Assembly (NCBI GenBank): GCA_014529385.2
Contig: CM043962.1
Span: 45,575,598 to 45,639,597, forward strand
Direction of reading: 5' to 3'
DNA length: 64,000 nt
From: Adiantum capillus-veneris
Lineage: Eukaryota > Streptophyta > Polypodiopsida > Polypodiales > Pteridaceae
Below the pieces are notes generated by a model. That model worked only from the letters and a program-made list of their open reading frames with translations. It searched no databases and was not told where the DNA came from. Positions 30,104 through 43,878 of this stretch are shown one piece after another (the stretch's first letter is position 1; each line of letters begins with the position of its first letter). The position numbers and the translations under genes are program-made.

Positions 30104-31058
30104 TTATCCCTGGAGTGAGCACTGTGTTTTCCTTAATAGAGGGTTGAGCAAGTTAGGGAAGCTAAAGTTGTCGCTCGGAGGCTCAGATTGCATAGAGACC
30201 CCAGGGTGAAATGACGTAAGTGGGTCCATGGGACTCATTAGAGGAGTCTCCATTTTGTAGAGTAGGTTGTTGAGCTTGCTGTATCCAGAAATCCTCATGG
30301 GGCCGTTGAGAGTATATTTACCCTCAATTTTGCCTTTTGATTGAATAATGCCATGGATAAACACATTACAGAGCATTTTTTGTTGAACTTAGATGCTCGT
30401 GGGCACTAGAGGTGGATCGTACAATCTCTATCCATCCTACATGGTAGGCGTGGCCAGAGTGTAGATCCGTCAACACCTCAGTGTGGAGGTCGTATGTCCA
30501 ATGATCATTAATGAACAATCCTTCTAGAGTCGACGTGTTAACGGTTTCTTGTGAGGTAGAAGCAATGTTGCTCCCCGTTGTTTTACTTGTCACCAACGGT
30601 ACTCTAGAGGGAACTTCTGAAGGAGGCAGCTCAACAGGGCCTTCTTGGTAAAAAGTTGGCAGGATATCCACATGGACACTCTTTGGGGGTGTGGGGTCCA
30701 CGTGTGATGTGAAAGGAGAGTCCACTTCCCCACCCCCTTCGTGTGCTTCATTTGCATCAGGTTCCGAGCGAGTAGCTCTACCTAATGTTTCCATGAAACG
30801 GCTAAACATACTAGTACTAGGCTGTGGAGCTTCGGGAGGTGCATGGCTTTCTCTCTGAGTGTTTTGGGTAGGGTATGCTTCCATGATTTCTGAGTCGGAG
30901 GAGGAATCACTAGCGGCTATTTTAGGGTCTTGGGTGGTGCTACCTTGTGTCCCCGCTGAGGGTCTAGAGCCTATCGTGGATGGGTAATGGGTGTCTGTAT
31001 GAACAGAGGCACCCTCAATATGCTCGTGTTCTAGCACCCGCCCAGAGCGTAAGTGCAT
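30104..31058 (-). CDS. gag: N-terminal Gag region of element A
   Basis: Starts MHLRSGRVLEHEH at 31058; an opening with LRSGR is typical of plant non-chromodomain gypsy Gags. The first ORF runs to 30366 (230 codons), Ser/Thr/Pro-rich with a conserved-looking end (INDHWTYDLHTEVLTD). A second frame overlaps by 11 bp and continues to 30104 (KGKIEGKYTLNGPMRISG). Because the second continues toward the capsid region, a frameshift mutation near 30370 is likely. Role inferred: membrane or assembly part of Gag. Confidence 0.65.
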
Positions 31059-31080
31059 GTGCTTTTGATACCCTAAGGTG

Positions 31081-31555
31081 TCAAAAAGCTGCTCTAGGAG
31101 GCCTTGTGACTTGTTTTTTGCGTGTTTTTTGTTTGTTTTTTTTGCTAGATTTTTTTAGAGCGTGTCGTGGAATGGGCCGTGTGATAGCTCGAAACGAGAG
31201 TATCGCTAGGAGGGATGCGCTGTGCTTTACAGCCCACCGTTTGGTTCTATTTTGCTCCAGAAAAGCCCGAAACAGTCTTTTCCTAGCTGGGGAACTAGAC
31301 TCCAAATAGCAAGTCCTAGTGTGCAATGAAGGAGAGGAGAGTGTAGGACTTATCCCACATTCCTCACTCCCTCCTTGTGAGTCTAGCCTATATATATAGG
31401 AGTGAGACTACCCTATATCATAAGACAGAGACAGAGCCTAGGGCTGGGCTTGGGCTTGGGATTGGGATTGGGTCAACCGATCCCGATCTCACTTTTATAC
31501 AAACCAACCCGTCCGTTTTTATAACCTCCCCCTCACTCACGTTTTTATTTTTTGA

Positions 31556-31598
<43 letters not shown>

Positions 31599-32036
31599 AT
31601 TATTTGGTACGCGTTTTGGTGCGCGTTGACCTCACCTAACTATTTACTGTCTCACCTACCTACTGACCTGCTAATCAGTGGTTCACCTAATTACTAACCT
31701 ACTTAATTAACTAACTGTGCGCCTAACTGTGCACAAACCAGAAAACACAAAAAATGCAGAAAATTGAAACTTGACAGAACTGTGCAGTGCAAACCAGAAA
31801 ATGCAGAAAACGCAGAAACGCAAGAAATGCTAACTGTGTAAGCTGAAATCTGAGCTTAATAGAACTAGCAAAACAGAGCTTAACAGAACACAGAAAACTT
31901 GAATGTAGTCAACAACATTGTGTCTTTCTCTACTGTTTTTGCATAACAACAATAATCAAACTTAAGCCGCGCCTTTCCTACATAAAAAATAGCTTCAATA
32001 CAATTTACAGGTTGCCATTGGAGCTTCACGCGCAGT
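31081..32036 (-). other. Leader of element A
   Basis: About 1 kb between the PBS and gag. It has repeated GGGCTTGGG-type motifs near 31440-31470, a TA microsatellite and AACTGTGC repeats around 31715-31800, but no palindrome array like X, Y or Z. A short basic frame at 31081-31326 starts with TTG and looks fortuitous. Confidence 0.6.
31559..31593. repeat. (TA)n microsatellite in the A leader
   Basis: Seventeen TA dinucleotides, uninterrupted. Confidence 0.95.
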
Positions 32037-32040
32037 AGCT

Positions 32041-32057
32041 CCCCGACAGCGACGCCA
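32041..32057 (-). promoter_or_regulatory. Primer-binding site of element A (tRNA-Asp-like)
   Basis: The minus strand reads TGGCGTCGCTGTCGGGG four bases inside the 5' LTR. The usual plant tRNA-Asp complement is TGGCGCCGTTGCCGGGG; three differences. The Y site shares the same variant letters. Confidence 0.75.
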
Positions 32058-32061
32058 AAAA

Positions 32062-32610
32062 TGTCAAGGCTAGGGACTTGCTACACGCCGTGTGCGAGCC
32101 ACAAAGGCTCCTAGCACACAGTCATACAACAGACAAGCTCACAAGGAAGAATGGTGTGTCACTCACCTTCCTGCGTAGTTGCGAATGAAGGATTCCTGCG
32201 CCGCGAAGAAGAGGGAGACGCCGCTACGCCGCGCTCAACCGCCTCGCCGCCGTCATGCTGCCGCAACGCTCGATCACACACACACACTCTCACACTCTCT
32301 CTCACACGTACACACACACACACACAAGGAGATGGTGAAGGAGAAGGTGGAGATGGAGCAAGAGCGGCTTCTATTGCACAATGAGAGAATGAGTAAAAAT
32401 TAGGTTTAGTGGCTTTTATATGAGCTCACCCCATTCACACTTGGGCGCCCATACTTAGCCAACTAACTCCTTGAATATTCCAGTTAGAGTGCGCCTGTCA
32501 TCCGCGATCACCCTTAACCTGTTCCTATTGGTCCGACAAGCCCGGTACCTGACTCTAAATAATACAACGTTTATAGATCATAGGGTGTCCGTGTGCCGTG
32601 AGGGTTAACA
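32062..32610 (-). repeat. 5' LTR of element A
   Basis: 549 bp, nearly identical to 19135-19683. On the minus strand CATATAAAAGCC (32411-32422) is the probable TATA box. Confidence 0.95.
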
Positions 32611-32633
32611 AGTGGGATCTTGAATTACATTGC

Positions 32634-33239
32634 AGGGACTTGGATATTAAGGGATCTTCCCAATCTTGGGAAGACATCAAAGCTGCAATAATGGGACGTT
32701 ATTTACCACGTGCCTATAAAACCTTGAAGATGAATGAATTCTTTTCACTTCGGCAGTTGACTTCATCTATCGAAGAATATTATGCAAAGTTTGTCACTCT
32801 TCGGAGATATGCTCCTAAGATGACCTTGGAACAATAGGTGGCGAGGTTCTACCAAGGGCTAATCGACCCTTTGAATACGCGGTTGGAAGCTCTCATGCTG
32901 AAAACACTATAGGATGCCTTGTTGAAGGCCAAACCTCTAGCTCTTCAAGTACAAAAGGTTAATCAGAACAGGAGGAATCATTGGGCAAAGAGGGCAAGGA
33001 CAACTGCTTGGAATAACAGACCAGCCAACCAAGCATATGACCAGCGTCCTATTGTGGCTACCACCACAACAATGGAGTTCCTAGATGTTCGATGCTATGG
33101 TTGCAGCGAGTTTGGACATTACAGATCCAAGTGCCCCACGAACACTTAGGCAACCAGCGTGAATGCCATACCCTTGAATGCCCATGGGCGTGGCCAATCT
33201 AATGGAAGAGGAGGACGTGGAAGGATGAACAGAGGGTGA
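32634..33239 (+). pseudogene. gag: Gag C-terminal half of element B
   Basis: Collinear with C Gag (48431-49249): RDLDIKGSSQSWEDIKAA, NEFFSLRQLTSSIEEYYAK, LRRYAPKMTLEQ, then the zinc knuckle CYGCSEFGHYRSKCP and a Gly/Arg-rich tail. The frame is uninterrupted by indels, but has TAG at 32835, about 32910 and 33147, each where C has Gln, and TGA at 33237. C has a TGA at the matching place. The N-terminal half of Gag is missing upstream of 32634. Confidence 0.85.
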
Positions 33240-33848
33240 GGGCGTGGAGCTACCGCCAGAGTGAATTCCACAGTGGTACAACCAACTGTGGGTGATGAAG
33301 CAGTGGAGAGAGAAACCTTGCATGCTGCAATTGACAACCCCGATGGTTGCGAGCAATACGCAGTCATTCATACGCCAGGATCTCTCAGAGGTGAACAAGT
33401 TAACTTCTTTATAGATTGTGGTAGTACTCTTTCATTTCTTTCACCCAGATGCATGAGGAAGCTAAAGCTAGATAAGTATCCAACAAGCAAGCTAGTTGTA
33501 GAGTTAGCAAACGGCAAGGAAGTAGTATCTCAACATTCTGCAGAAAAAATCAACTTTGATTTATGGGGACACCCAACTTCTACCCAATTTCGAACCCTAC
33601 CCTTAGGATTCTTTGATGGGATATTAGGGATGGACTGGCTAAAGCCAAATAAGGCTCATATCCATTGTGCACAAGGGAACTTTACCTTTACAGATAACTT
33701 GGGTAATGAAGCCTTAATCCAGGGGGAAAATGGGAGACCTAGGGCTACTCTAGTTAAGGCCAACAGGCTCTTGAAGGGACTGAGAAAGGGGCAACAAATT
33801 TATGTGGTAAAGCTCAATAAGGTGGACCAATCAGATACCTCACTTTGA
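33240..33848 (+). CDS. pol: Protease of element B
   Basis: In frame with gag beyond the TGA. Active site FFIDCGSTLSFLSPR: DCGS replaces the usual DSGA, retaining Asp and Gly. The flap and end are LVVELANGKEV and LPLGFFDGILGMDWLKPN. About 200 codons from gag to the stop; the RT frame begins directly after, separated by a TGA and a TAG. Processing of Gag-Pol is the expected role. Confidence 0.82.
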   Translation, partial: GRGATARVNSTVVQPTVGDEAVERETLHAAIDNPDGCEQYAVIHTPGSLRGEQVNFFIDCGSTLSFLSPRCMRKLKLDKYPTSKLVVELANGKEVVSQHSAEKINFDLWGHPTSTQFRTLPLGFFDGILGMDWLKPNKAHIHCAQGNFTFTDNLGNEALIQGENGRPRATLVKANRLLKGLRKGQQIYVVKLNKVDQSDTSL

Positions 33849-33851
33849 CCA

Positions 33852-34645
33852 AACTAGTTGAGGGAGTATGATGATGTATTCCCTGAAGACCTTACGAATC
33901 TTCCGCCACATAGAGAGGTAGATCATGAGATTGAGACTATCCCTGGATGTGAACCTATCTCAAAAAGACCTTATAAAATGTCACTTCCAGAGGCCATCGA
34001 ACTCAATGAACAACTTAGGCAACTCATTGAGCAAGGATTCATTCGACCCAGTACTTCTCCTTGGGGTGCACCGGTTCTTTTTCAGAAGAGAAGGATGGAA
34101 CCTTAAGGCTATACATAGATTACCGTGCACTGAACCAGGTAATTTTCAAGAACAAGTATCCAATTCCAAGGATTGACGAAGTCTTGGACAGACTCCACGG
34201 TGCTAAAATGTTTACAAAGATTGATCTAAGGTTAGGATATTACCAAATCAGGATCAAGGAATCAGATATTCCAAAGACGGCTTTCAACACTAGGTATGGG
34301 CACTACGAATTCACAGTAATGTCTTTTGGTCTAACAAATGCTCCTGCAAGCTTCAATCGACTTATGCAGGATATTTTCAGACCTTACCTGGATGATTTTG
34401 TCTTGGTTTTCTTTGACGACATTCTGATCTATTCTAAGAACGAGGCAGATAACGAAGAACATGTTTGCAAAGTACTTGATCTTCTTCGGAAACACCAACT
34501 TTACGCTAAAGAGAGCAAGTGCACCTTTTGCTCACCAAAGGTCAATTATCTTGGATTTGTCATATCGGTCGAAGGGATTTCAGTGGACCCAGACAAAGTC
34601 AAGGATATCGTTAATTGGCCTCAACCATCCACCGCAGTGAAGTAA
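33852..34645 (+). pseudogene. pol: Reverse transcriptase of element B
   Basis: Begins LREYDDVFPEDLTNLPP, then [19 protein letters not shown], where a frameshift (about 34080) moves to the second frame: [50 protein letters not shown] and the catalytic FFDDILIYS (Asp pair at 34415-34420). A second frameshift at about 34625 leads to the RNase H frame. The catalytic residues are intact but the gene is broken. Confidence 0.88.
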
Positions 34646-35274
34646 GAGGATTCCTTGGGATAACGGGATGGTACAAGATTTTTGTCAAGGATTATGCACG
34701 TATTGCTGCACCTTTGACGGAACTCCTGAAGAAAGGAATGAGGATCGAATGGAAGACCGAGCACGAGTCTAGCTTTGCTAAGCTAAAAGAATTCTTGGTC
34801 TTAGCTCCTATTTTAAAGCTCCCAGATTTTAGTAAGGAATTTGAAGTAGCGACCGATGCTAGCAAATTTGCTCTAGGCGGAGTTCTTACTCAAGAAGGAA
34901 GACCGGTGGCGTATACTTCGCGAAAGCTGAGGGATTATGAGAAGAATTATCCTACTCATGATCTGGAACTTTTAGCGGTTATACATGCGCTGAAGTTATG
35001 GAGACATTATCTTCTCGGACGCAAGTTTCAGCTGGTTATAGACCACAAGAGCTTAAAATGGATTTTTACTCAACCTATTCTCAGCATGCGACAACGACGA
35101 TGGATAGAGCTATTACAGGAATATGACCTTGACATAAAGTATAGACCAGGGAAGGAAAATACAGTTGCAGATGGCCTTAGCCGAAAATCCTTTCTCGGAG
35201 TTATTTCTATTTCAAATAACCCTATCTGGGATAGAATTAGAGAAGTATCTTTGGTAGATCCAGAGTACCAATGA
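34646..35274 (+). pseudogene. pol: RT connection and RNase H of element B
   Basis: [20 protein letters not shown], then EVATDASKFALGGVLTQEG (first RNase H Asp), PTHDLELLAVIHALKLWRH (Glu) and VIDHKSLKWIF (Asp), ending KYRPGKENTVADGLSRK. Open within itself; separated from integrase by one TGA at 35272. Confidence 0.88.
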
Positions 35275-35280
35275 ATAGTA

Positions 35281-36240
35281 TCACTAGTTCAGCAGAATAA
35301 GATGTCTGAAGCTAAAGATTACTCTCTTATGGGAGGATGTCTTTACTACAGACATAGACTCTATGTACCCAGAGAACCAGCTCTAAAGAATGCTATTCTG
35401 TATGAAGCACACGATAGCCCTACATCTGGACATCCAGACTATGCTAAAACTCTTCATGCTGTCAGGAGGAGTTATTTTTGGTATGGAATGAAAGGGGACA
35501 TACTTTGCTATGTGAGGCAATGTCTTTCTTGTCAGTGGATAAAAGTTGAAAGGATCAAGTTACCAGGGCAACTTCAACCCTTGACATACCCCATATGAAA
35601 TGGGAATACATCAGTATGGACTTCGTTACAGGATTACCTTCTACAGGAGGTTATGATTCTGTTTTCGTGGTTGTTGATATGCTCACAAAAGTGGCTCATC
35701 TAATACCCGTAAAGACAACCTTTACTACTTCAGATATTAGCCGGGTATTTATCAAGGAGATTTTTAGGTTACATGGTCTACCCAAGTGTATCGTCAGTGA
35801 TAGAGATGCCAAGTTTACATCGAAATTTTGGACTTCTCTTTTCCAATCTAGTGGGTCACAATTAGTCTTCAGTACAACGTAGCATCGACAGACAGATGGG
35901 AAAACTGAAAGGGTTAATCAAGTCATTGAGGACATTCTTAGAGCCTATTGTTCGCAAGAATATAGAAGTGGTTACAATATCTACCTTTGGTGGAGTATGC
36001 TTATAATTCTTCCGAACACAGAAGCATTGGAATGTCACCCTTCAAAGCTCTTTATGGACATGACTGTTTAGCACCACTAAACTTCTCAGATCCAACCATC
36101 AGGGTAGAAGCCTCTAGGAAGATGTTAGAAGATATGTAAGCTCAGACTAGAGCTATTCGCCAAGACATTTAGGCCGCTCAGGATAGACAGAAGCACTATG
36201 CAGATAAGAACCGTTCGGAAAGAACTTTCAAAGAAGGGGA
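35281..36240 (+). pseudogene. pol: Integrase zinc and catalytic domains of element B
   Basis: The zinc domain is complete: EAHDSPTSGHPDYAKTL and CYVRQCLSCQWIKVE (HHCC). After a frame change at about 35597 the core reads ISMDFVTGLPSTGGYDS (first Asp), CIVSDRDAKFTSKFW (second Asp), a TAG, then RQTDGKTERVNQ (Glu). From 35960 it becomes disordered, with stops and shifts, though SEHRSIGMSPFKALYG-like sequence is still recognisable near 36015. Dead copy. Confidence 0.82.
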
Positions 36241-36250
36241 TAAGGTTTTT

Positions 36251-36652
36251 TTGCGAGTCCGACCGAAGAAAAGCAACTTATCACTAGGCAGATATAAGAA
36301 GCTAAGCCCAAGGTATTGTGGACCATTCGAGATCGTTAAGGTTGTGAGTGACCAGGCCTACAAGCTAAAGTTACCTACAAACTTAAAGGTTCATGGTGTA
36401 TTCCACCTCAGCTTACTTAAACCCTATATTCCTAACCCTGATCAATTCTTGGACTCAGATCAGATAGTCATGCCAGCACAAGGAGTTCTCGAGCTCCAAC
36501 CTGACTATGTACTTGAAACAAGGGAAAGGAAGTTATGCAACAAAACTATCACGGAGCATCTAGTAAAGTGGAAGGATTACCCTGAAGAAGATGCCACTTG
36601 GGAGGATGAATCAACGCTCATAAAAGATTACCCAAACACATTCTTGAGATGA
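36251..36652 (+). pseudogene. pol: Integrase C-terminus and chromodomain of element B
   Basis: 134 open codons: VRPKKSNLSLGRYKKLSPRY, YCGPFEIVKVVSDQAYKLKL and HGVFHLSLLKPYI (the GPY/F module), then the chromodomain VLETRERKLCNKTITEH and LVKWKDYPEEDATWEDE, ending FLR. The D equivalent is at 63306-63970. Chromodomains steer integration toward particular chromatin. This stretch is intact, but upstream stops prevent its use. Confidence 0.9.
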
Positions 36653-36683
36653 GGACATCTCAAATTTTTCACGTTGGGGAGGT

Positions 36684-37199
36684 TGTAAGGTCTTTGACCC
36701 CGATCAAAAAGAGCACCATTGTACCTTGAAATGAACATAATGAAAACAATTACTATTTTTAGCAGTTTTCCGAATTCTATCAGTGCCATGATGTTTAGAA
36801 TGTTTTAAAGCTTCAAAATGTGAATTAAAATAATTTTTATAAAAAAATTTCAAAAATAGTAAGTTTTTGGTCACCCGACCCGTCCAGTTTTGACCGTCTC
36901 GAAAAACTGCACCCGTACCCCGAATTTGAAAAAAATGCATTTTCGGACCCTGGGGGGGAGGGGGGGCTGCTAAATATGGCAGGTACTCGGACCAGTACGC
37001 CTTAGTTATAGCTTAGTATAGCAATTTACGGCATAAAATTCCGACTCCTATGGGCCATTTTAGCCTAAAACCAATTTTTCCTAAAGTTGTGTGGGGAGGC
37101 ACCGAGGCTGTGTGGGAATAGGTTCTAGGCCACTCTGAGCCAGCTTTAGCAGCTAGGGGGCGCCCTCTTGCCTTGTGGGAGTTGTAGGAGAGTTTCCAT
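36684..37199 (+). repeat. Truncated 3' LTR of element B
   Basis: Matches 15559-16073 from the first base (TGTAAGGTC) and stops after GGAGAGTTTCCAT. The remaining 2.3 kb of LTR is absent, so the right target duplication cannot be read. The purine tract TTGGGGAGG lies just upstream. Confidence 0.9.
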
Positions 37200-38519
<1,320 letters not shown>

Positions 38520-38632
38520 CCCAGGTTACAGCCTGTCATGGTTTTCTTCAATAATAACCTGTAGAGAGAAAAAGAGTGTTGCAATAATGTGCATCATTGC
38601 ACAGAGACAGAGCGCCCTTCCATGGAGCCTAC

Positions 38633-40531
<1,899 letters not shown>

Positions 40532-40931
40532 TGTTGGGCTAAAGCCCCATGTGGCTGGTTAGACCATACGCTCGCCCACTATACTTATTCATTATGTACA
40601 TAATACAATAAGGGGGCTAACATGTTGATAGTGAGTATTAGCCCTTGCAAACACAAGTCTCCTCTTCTCCATTGTTGCACACACTCACACACACTCCCAC
40701 TTGTGCACTTCAAATGTCAAATATGGAAGGATTGGGCCAAAGATAATTTTTAGGCCAACTTACAACGGTATAGAATTGCAAAATCAAGGGCAATTAACAA
40801 CCAGGTATCCAAATGATGAACCATATGATCCACATGTGGTTGAAAGGAGAAATGTAACCAACTAAGGTAAGTATGCAAATTGCACTCGGGGTAAGTCAAA
40901 CACATATAGGCAAAATGGGAAAATTAGACCT
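40532..40931 (+). repeat. 3' LTR of element H (end uncertain) and flank
   Basis: Begins TGTTGGGCTAAAGCCCC, clearly related to the K LTR (TGTTGGGTTAAAGGCCC). The similarity fades in the CA-rich part; I cannot place the end. Confidence 0.55.
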
Positions 40932-41521
<590 letters not shown>

Positions 41522-43086
41522 ATTTGGTTCAATTTTTATCTACCACAGCCACACCAAACACCCACTCTACACCAAATTTCACAGGTATGATCCTTGTCAA
41601 TACATGAACATATATAAATGGTCAAATATACACAAAAACACACACAATAAAAAATCAATCAAATACAAGATGGGATTTTGCTGGAGCACTTTTCGGAGGA
41701 CTAACAAAGTCCAAACTCACAAGAAAGTTGATAGATTGTCCACAACTGCTAGCAGAATCAAGCCATACCATCAAAGTCTGGAAATGGGGTGGAACATCGA
41801 TCGCAATCCATGACCCCCACTTCAATTTGCAAAACTAAGTAGCGAAAAATGCTGCTAGTAAAAAGGCATATCCATTGCAACAATCACATAAAAGTTTTGT
41901 TGTTGAACATGGATCGTGATCCATGACCCTCAACTTTCCCAAACAATATTTTTTTGGTACAGTCAGTTTACAAATTCCTTGGGAAGTGTACCCTGCAAAT
42001 CTGGTGTCAAATGGACATAGAAACCACCAAAAGTCAAGTAAAGATAGGATTTTAATCACCAAATGGTCATTTTGATCCATAGCTAGAAAAAGCGATCCAA
42101 ACCTAGAAAAAAATGCATATGTAGCTTAAGGAACATGCCAAGAACCTACTCTTCAATTTATGTCCAATTTGGGTTTAGAACATGAATCATGATCCATGAA
42201 CGCCAGATGCAAATTTTGTCAAAATTGGGTGCAAAGTGTGTGTACAAGCTGGGAGTTGTCCAATATGGCAAAAATTCAGCCTTTGTTCACATAAAGTGCT
42301 TCATTTGTCAAGGTTCAGCAATGTCAGAGTGTTAGAGACTGAAAAAGTGTTTTTGGTCAAAATGCAAAGTCAAGAATACATGTGAACTAGTGTCAACTCA
42401 AGAAGTGCCACATAATGCCTAAAAAGTGGTCCATACTTGCCGAGGAGATTAAAGGGGTCCAAGAGACTCCAATTGGGCCAGAAACCAACAGATAGCTAAG
42501 ATTTGGTCATTACCTCAATCTCAAATCATTAGCCCAAACGGAGTGATCACCATCAAGGATTAAAATTGCCAACCAAAACCAAATATGTCAAAGTCGGGGC
42601 AAATTGGGCCATAACTTAGGAAACTAGGTGAAGTAGAGAAAAACCTATCCAAACTAGAAAATAACTTCACTAGTGTACTAGGATATGCTATAGGAACATG
42701 TACTCCAAGTTTCACCTCAAATGGCTGTAGAACATGGATTGTGGTCCATGAACCCCCTACAAGATTTGCATACCGAAACCCTACTCTCAGACTTCAGATG
42801 TCATGAAGGACCTAATCTCATAATTTCAAGCTGTTTGAACTTCAAAAGCCTTGTCAAAATGCAATGAATCTTTAAGCCTGAGAAAATTTCCAAAAAAATG
42901 GGATGGATTTCAATCCAATGATCCAAATTCCAAAGAAGTGAACCATAGCTTCCCCTAAGCATACTCTACCAAATGGTATCACCAGAAGTCAAAAAATTGT
43001 CAGAACATGGATCGCGGTCCATGACCCCCCGAGTCAAAAATGACTTGTAACCACCCGACCTAGTTCTTGTAGTAGTCCTAGTTGGA
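41522..43086 (+). other. Leader of element Z
   Basis: 1.5 kb, A-rich, no gene, containing a five-copy palindrome series. The expected LTR and PBS to the left are not visible; the CA/GA array occupies that place. Confidence 0.5.
41795..43023. repeat. Five spaced palindromes (CATGGATC..GATCCATG) in the Z leader
   Basis: 18-bp cores at 41795-41812, 41908-41925, 42181-42198, 42733-42750 and 43006-43023. Start spacing is 113, 273, 552 (about twice 276) and 273 bp, so one unit seems to have lost its palindrome near 42457. The cores are imperfect (for example CATGGATCGTGATCCATG) and are followed by AMCCCCC or similar. Same motif as X at 10737-11599, more than 30 kb away. Confidence 0.85.
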
Positions 43087-43878
43087 GTGGTGAATTTTGG
43101 TCAAGTTTGGACTTGTTTTGATCAAGTTATGCTCATTTTTCATTTTATGGTCAAGTTTGCATATTATCGACTTTTCTCAACAACTTCTTGGCCAAATTTT
43201 GGATCTAATTACTTGAATTTCTTATCACAAAATGCCTTGAAGATGACCAAGGAAGCAATGGGAAGTTGCACCCTACCAAGTGGTGATGTCTCCTCAAATG
43301 AGAAAGCCCACATATCAGAGGAGGAGTTAGCTAAGATACCGGCAAATATATTCATTGGGAGATTTGAAACCATGGACGAAACAAAAGTAAAGACAATTAT
43401 CTTCCCAAGAGAACTTTGGACATTAGATCAGCAATAGGAGGTAATTGAAGAATCCAGGTGTCTACAGATGGACACATTCTTTCGTCTACAGCCATGGGGG
43501 GCTGACTTTCACAGAGCACATGAGCTGATGTTATCCATTCAGTACAATGAAGAAGCTACATTGACAGAAAAAGACGGCGAAGTAGTAAAAGTTTGGATCA
43601 CCTCTGACATGATCAATCAGACACTACATCTATCACCAGGCAACCATAACTTGTTGCTCAAGATCAAAGCTACAAATAATGACAAAGAATTTGTCAAGCA
43701 ACAAAGGCACAATTTCACTTACAAGGACTTGGTGTATTTAGAGACGAAGTTGCCACTTCATCTCATATCCCATCACCTCAAAGTCCAAAAACCGCCAAGG
43801 TATCCTGAGCCAAACCTGTACATTGCAGTAGTGATGGACATTGGACTTTCAGAGCAAAAAAAATTTGTTGTGACCTAG
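43087..43878 (+). pseudogene. First part of the Z ORF (plant-transposon-protein-like)
   Basis: Two open pieces in one frame, 43087-43437 and 43468-43878, separated by one TAG. Likely start: the ATG in NALKMTKEAMGSCTLPSG (43240). Contains IIFPRELWTLDQQ, RLQPWGADFHRAHELMLSIQ, VVKVWITSDMINQTLHLSPG and LHLISHHLKVQKPPRYPE. The VWITSDMINQTLHLSPG stretch recalls the putative plant transposon protein domain found in ORFs upstream of gag in some Athila/Tat/Ogre elements; that match is from memory of the family pattern, not a search. Beyond 43878 the frame decays. Confidence 0.5.

Larger units (their letters stand above)
19135..32610 (-). mobile_element. Element A: complete 13.5-kb Ty3/gypsy element with extra 3' ORFs
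   Basis: LTRs of 549 bp at 19135-19683 and 32062-32610, with perfect target duplication AGTGG (19130-19134 and 32611-32615). About nine substitutions separate the LTRs by eye (near 1.6%), so insertion is recent. Minus-strand order: LTR, tRNA-Asp-like PBS, long leader, gag with four zinc knuckles, protease, acidic linker, RT/RNase H, integrase, a second protease-like ORF, a small acidic ORF, 1.4 kb non-coding, purine tract, LTR. The PBS, large size and extra 3' ORFs suggest the Athila/Tat branch; there is no chromodomain. Several stops and frame changes interrupt gag and pol. Confidence 0.93.
15559..37199 (+). mobile_element. Element B: chromovirus (Ty3/gypsy) with 2.8-kb LTRs, interrupted by element A
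   Basis: 5' LTR 15559-18378 (TGTAAGGTC to CCTCACA), initiator-Met PBS, an ORF of unknown origin, gag C-terminal half, protease, RT, RNase H, integrase, chromodomain, purine tract TTGGGGAGG, then a 3' LTR truncated after 516 bp (36684-37199). Element A (19135-32610) splits the interior. Without A the interior is about 4.8 kb. Coding regions carry many stops, several of the form CAG to TAG, so B is dead. It inserted into the Y leader. Confidence 0.88.
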
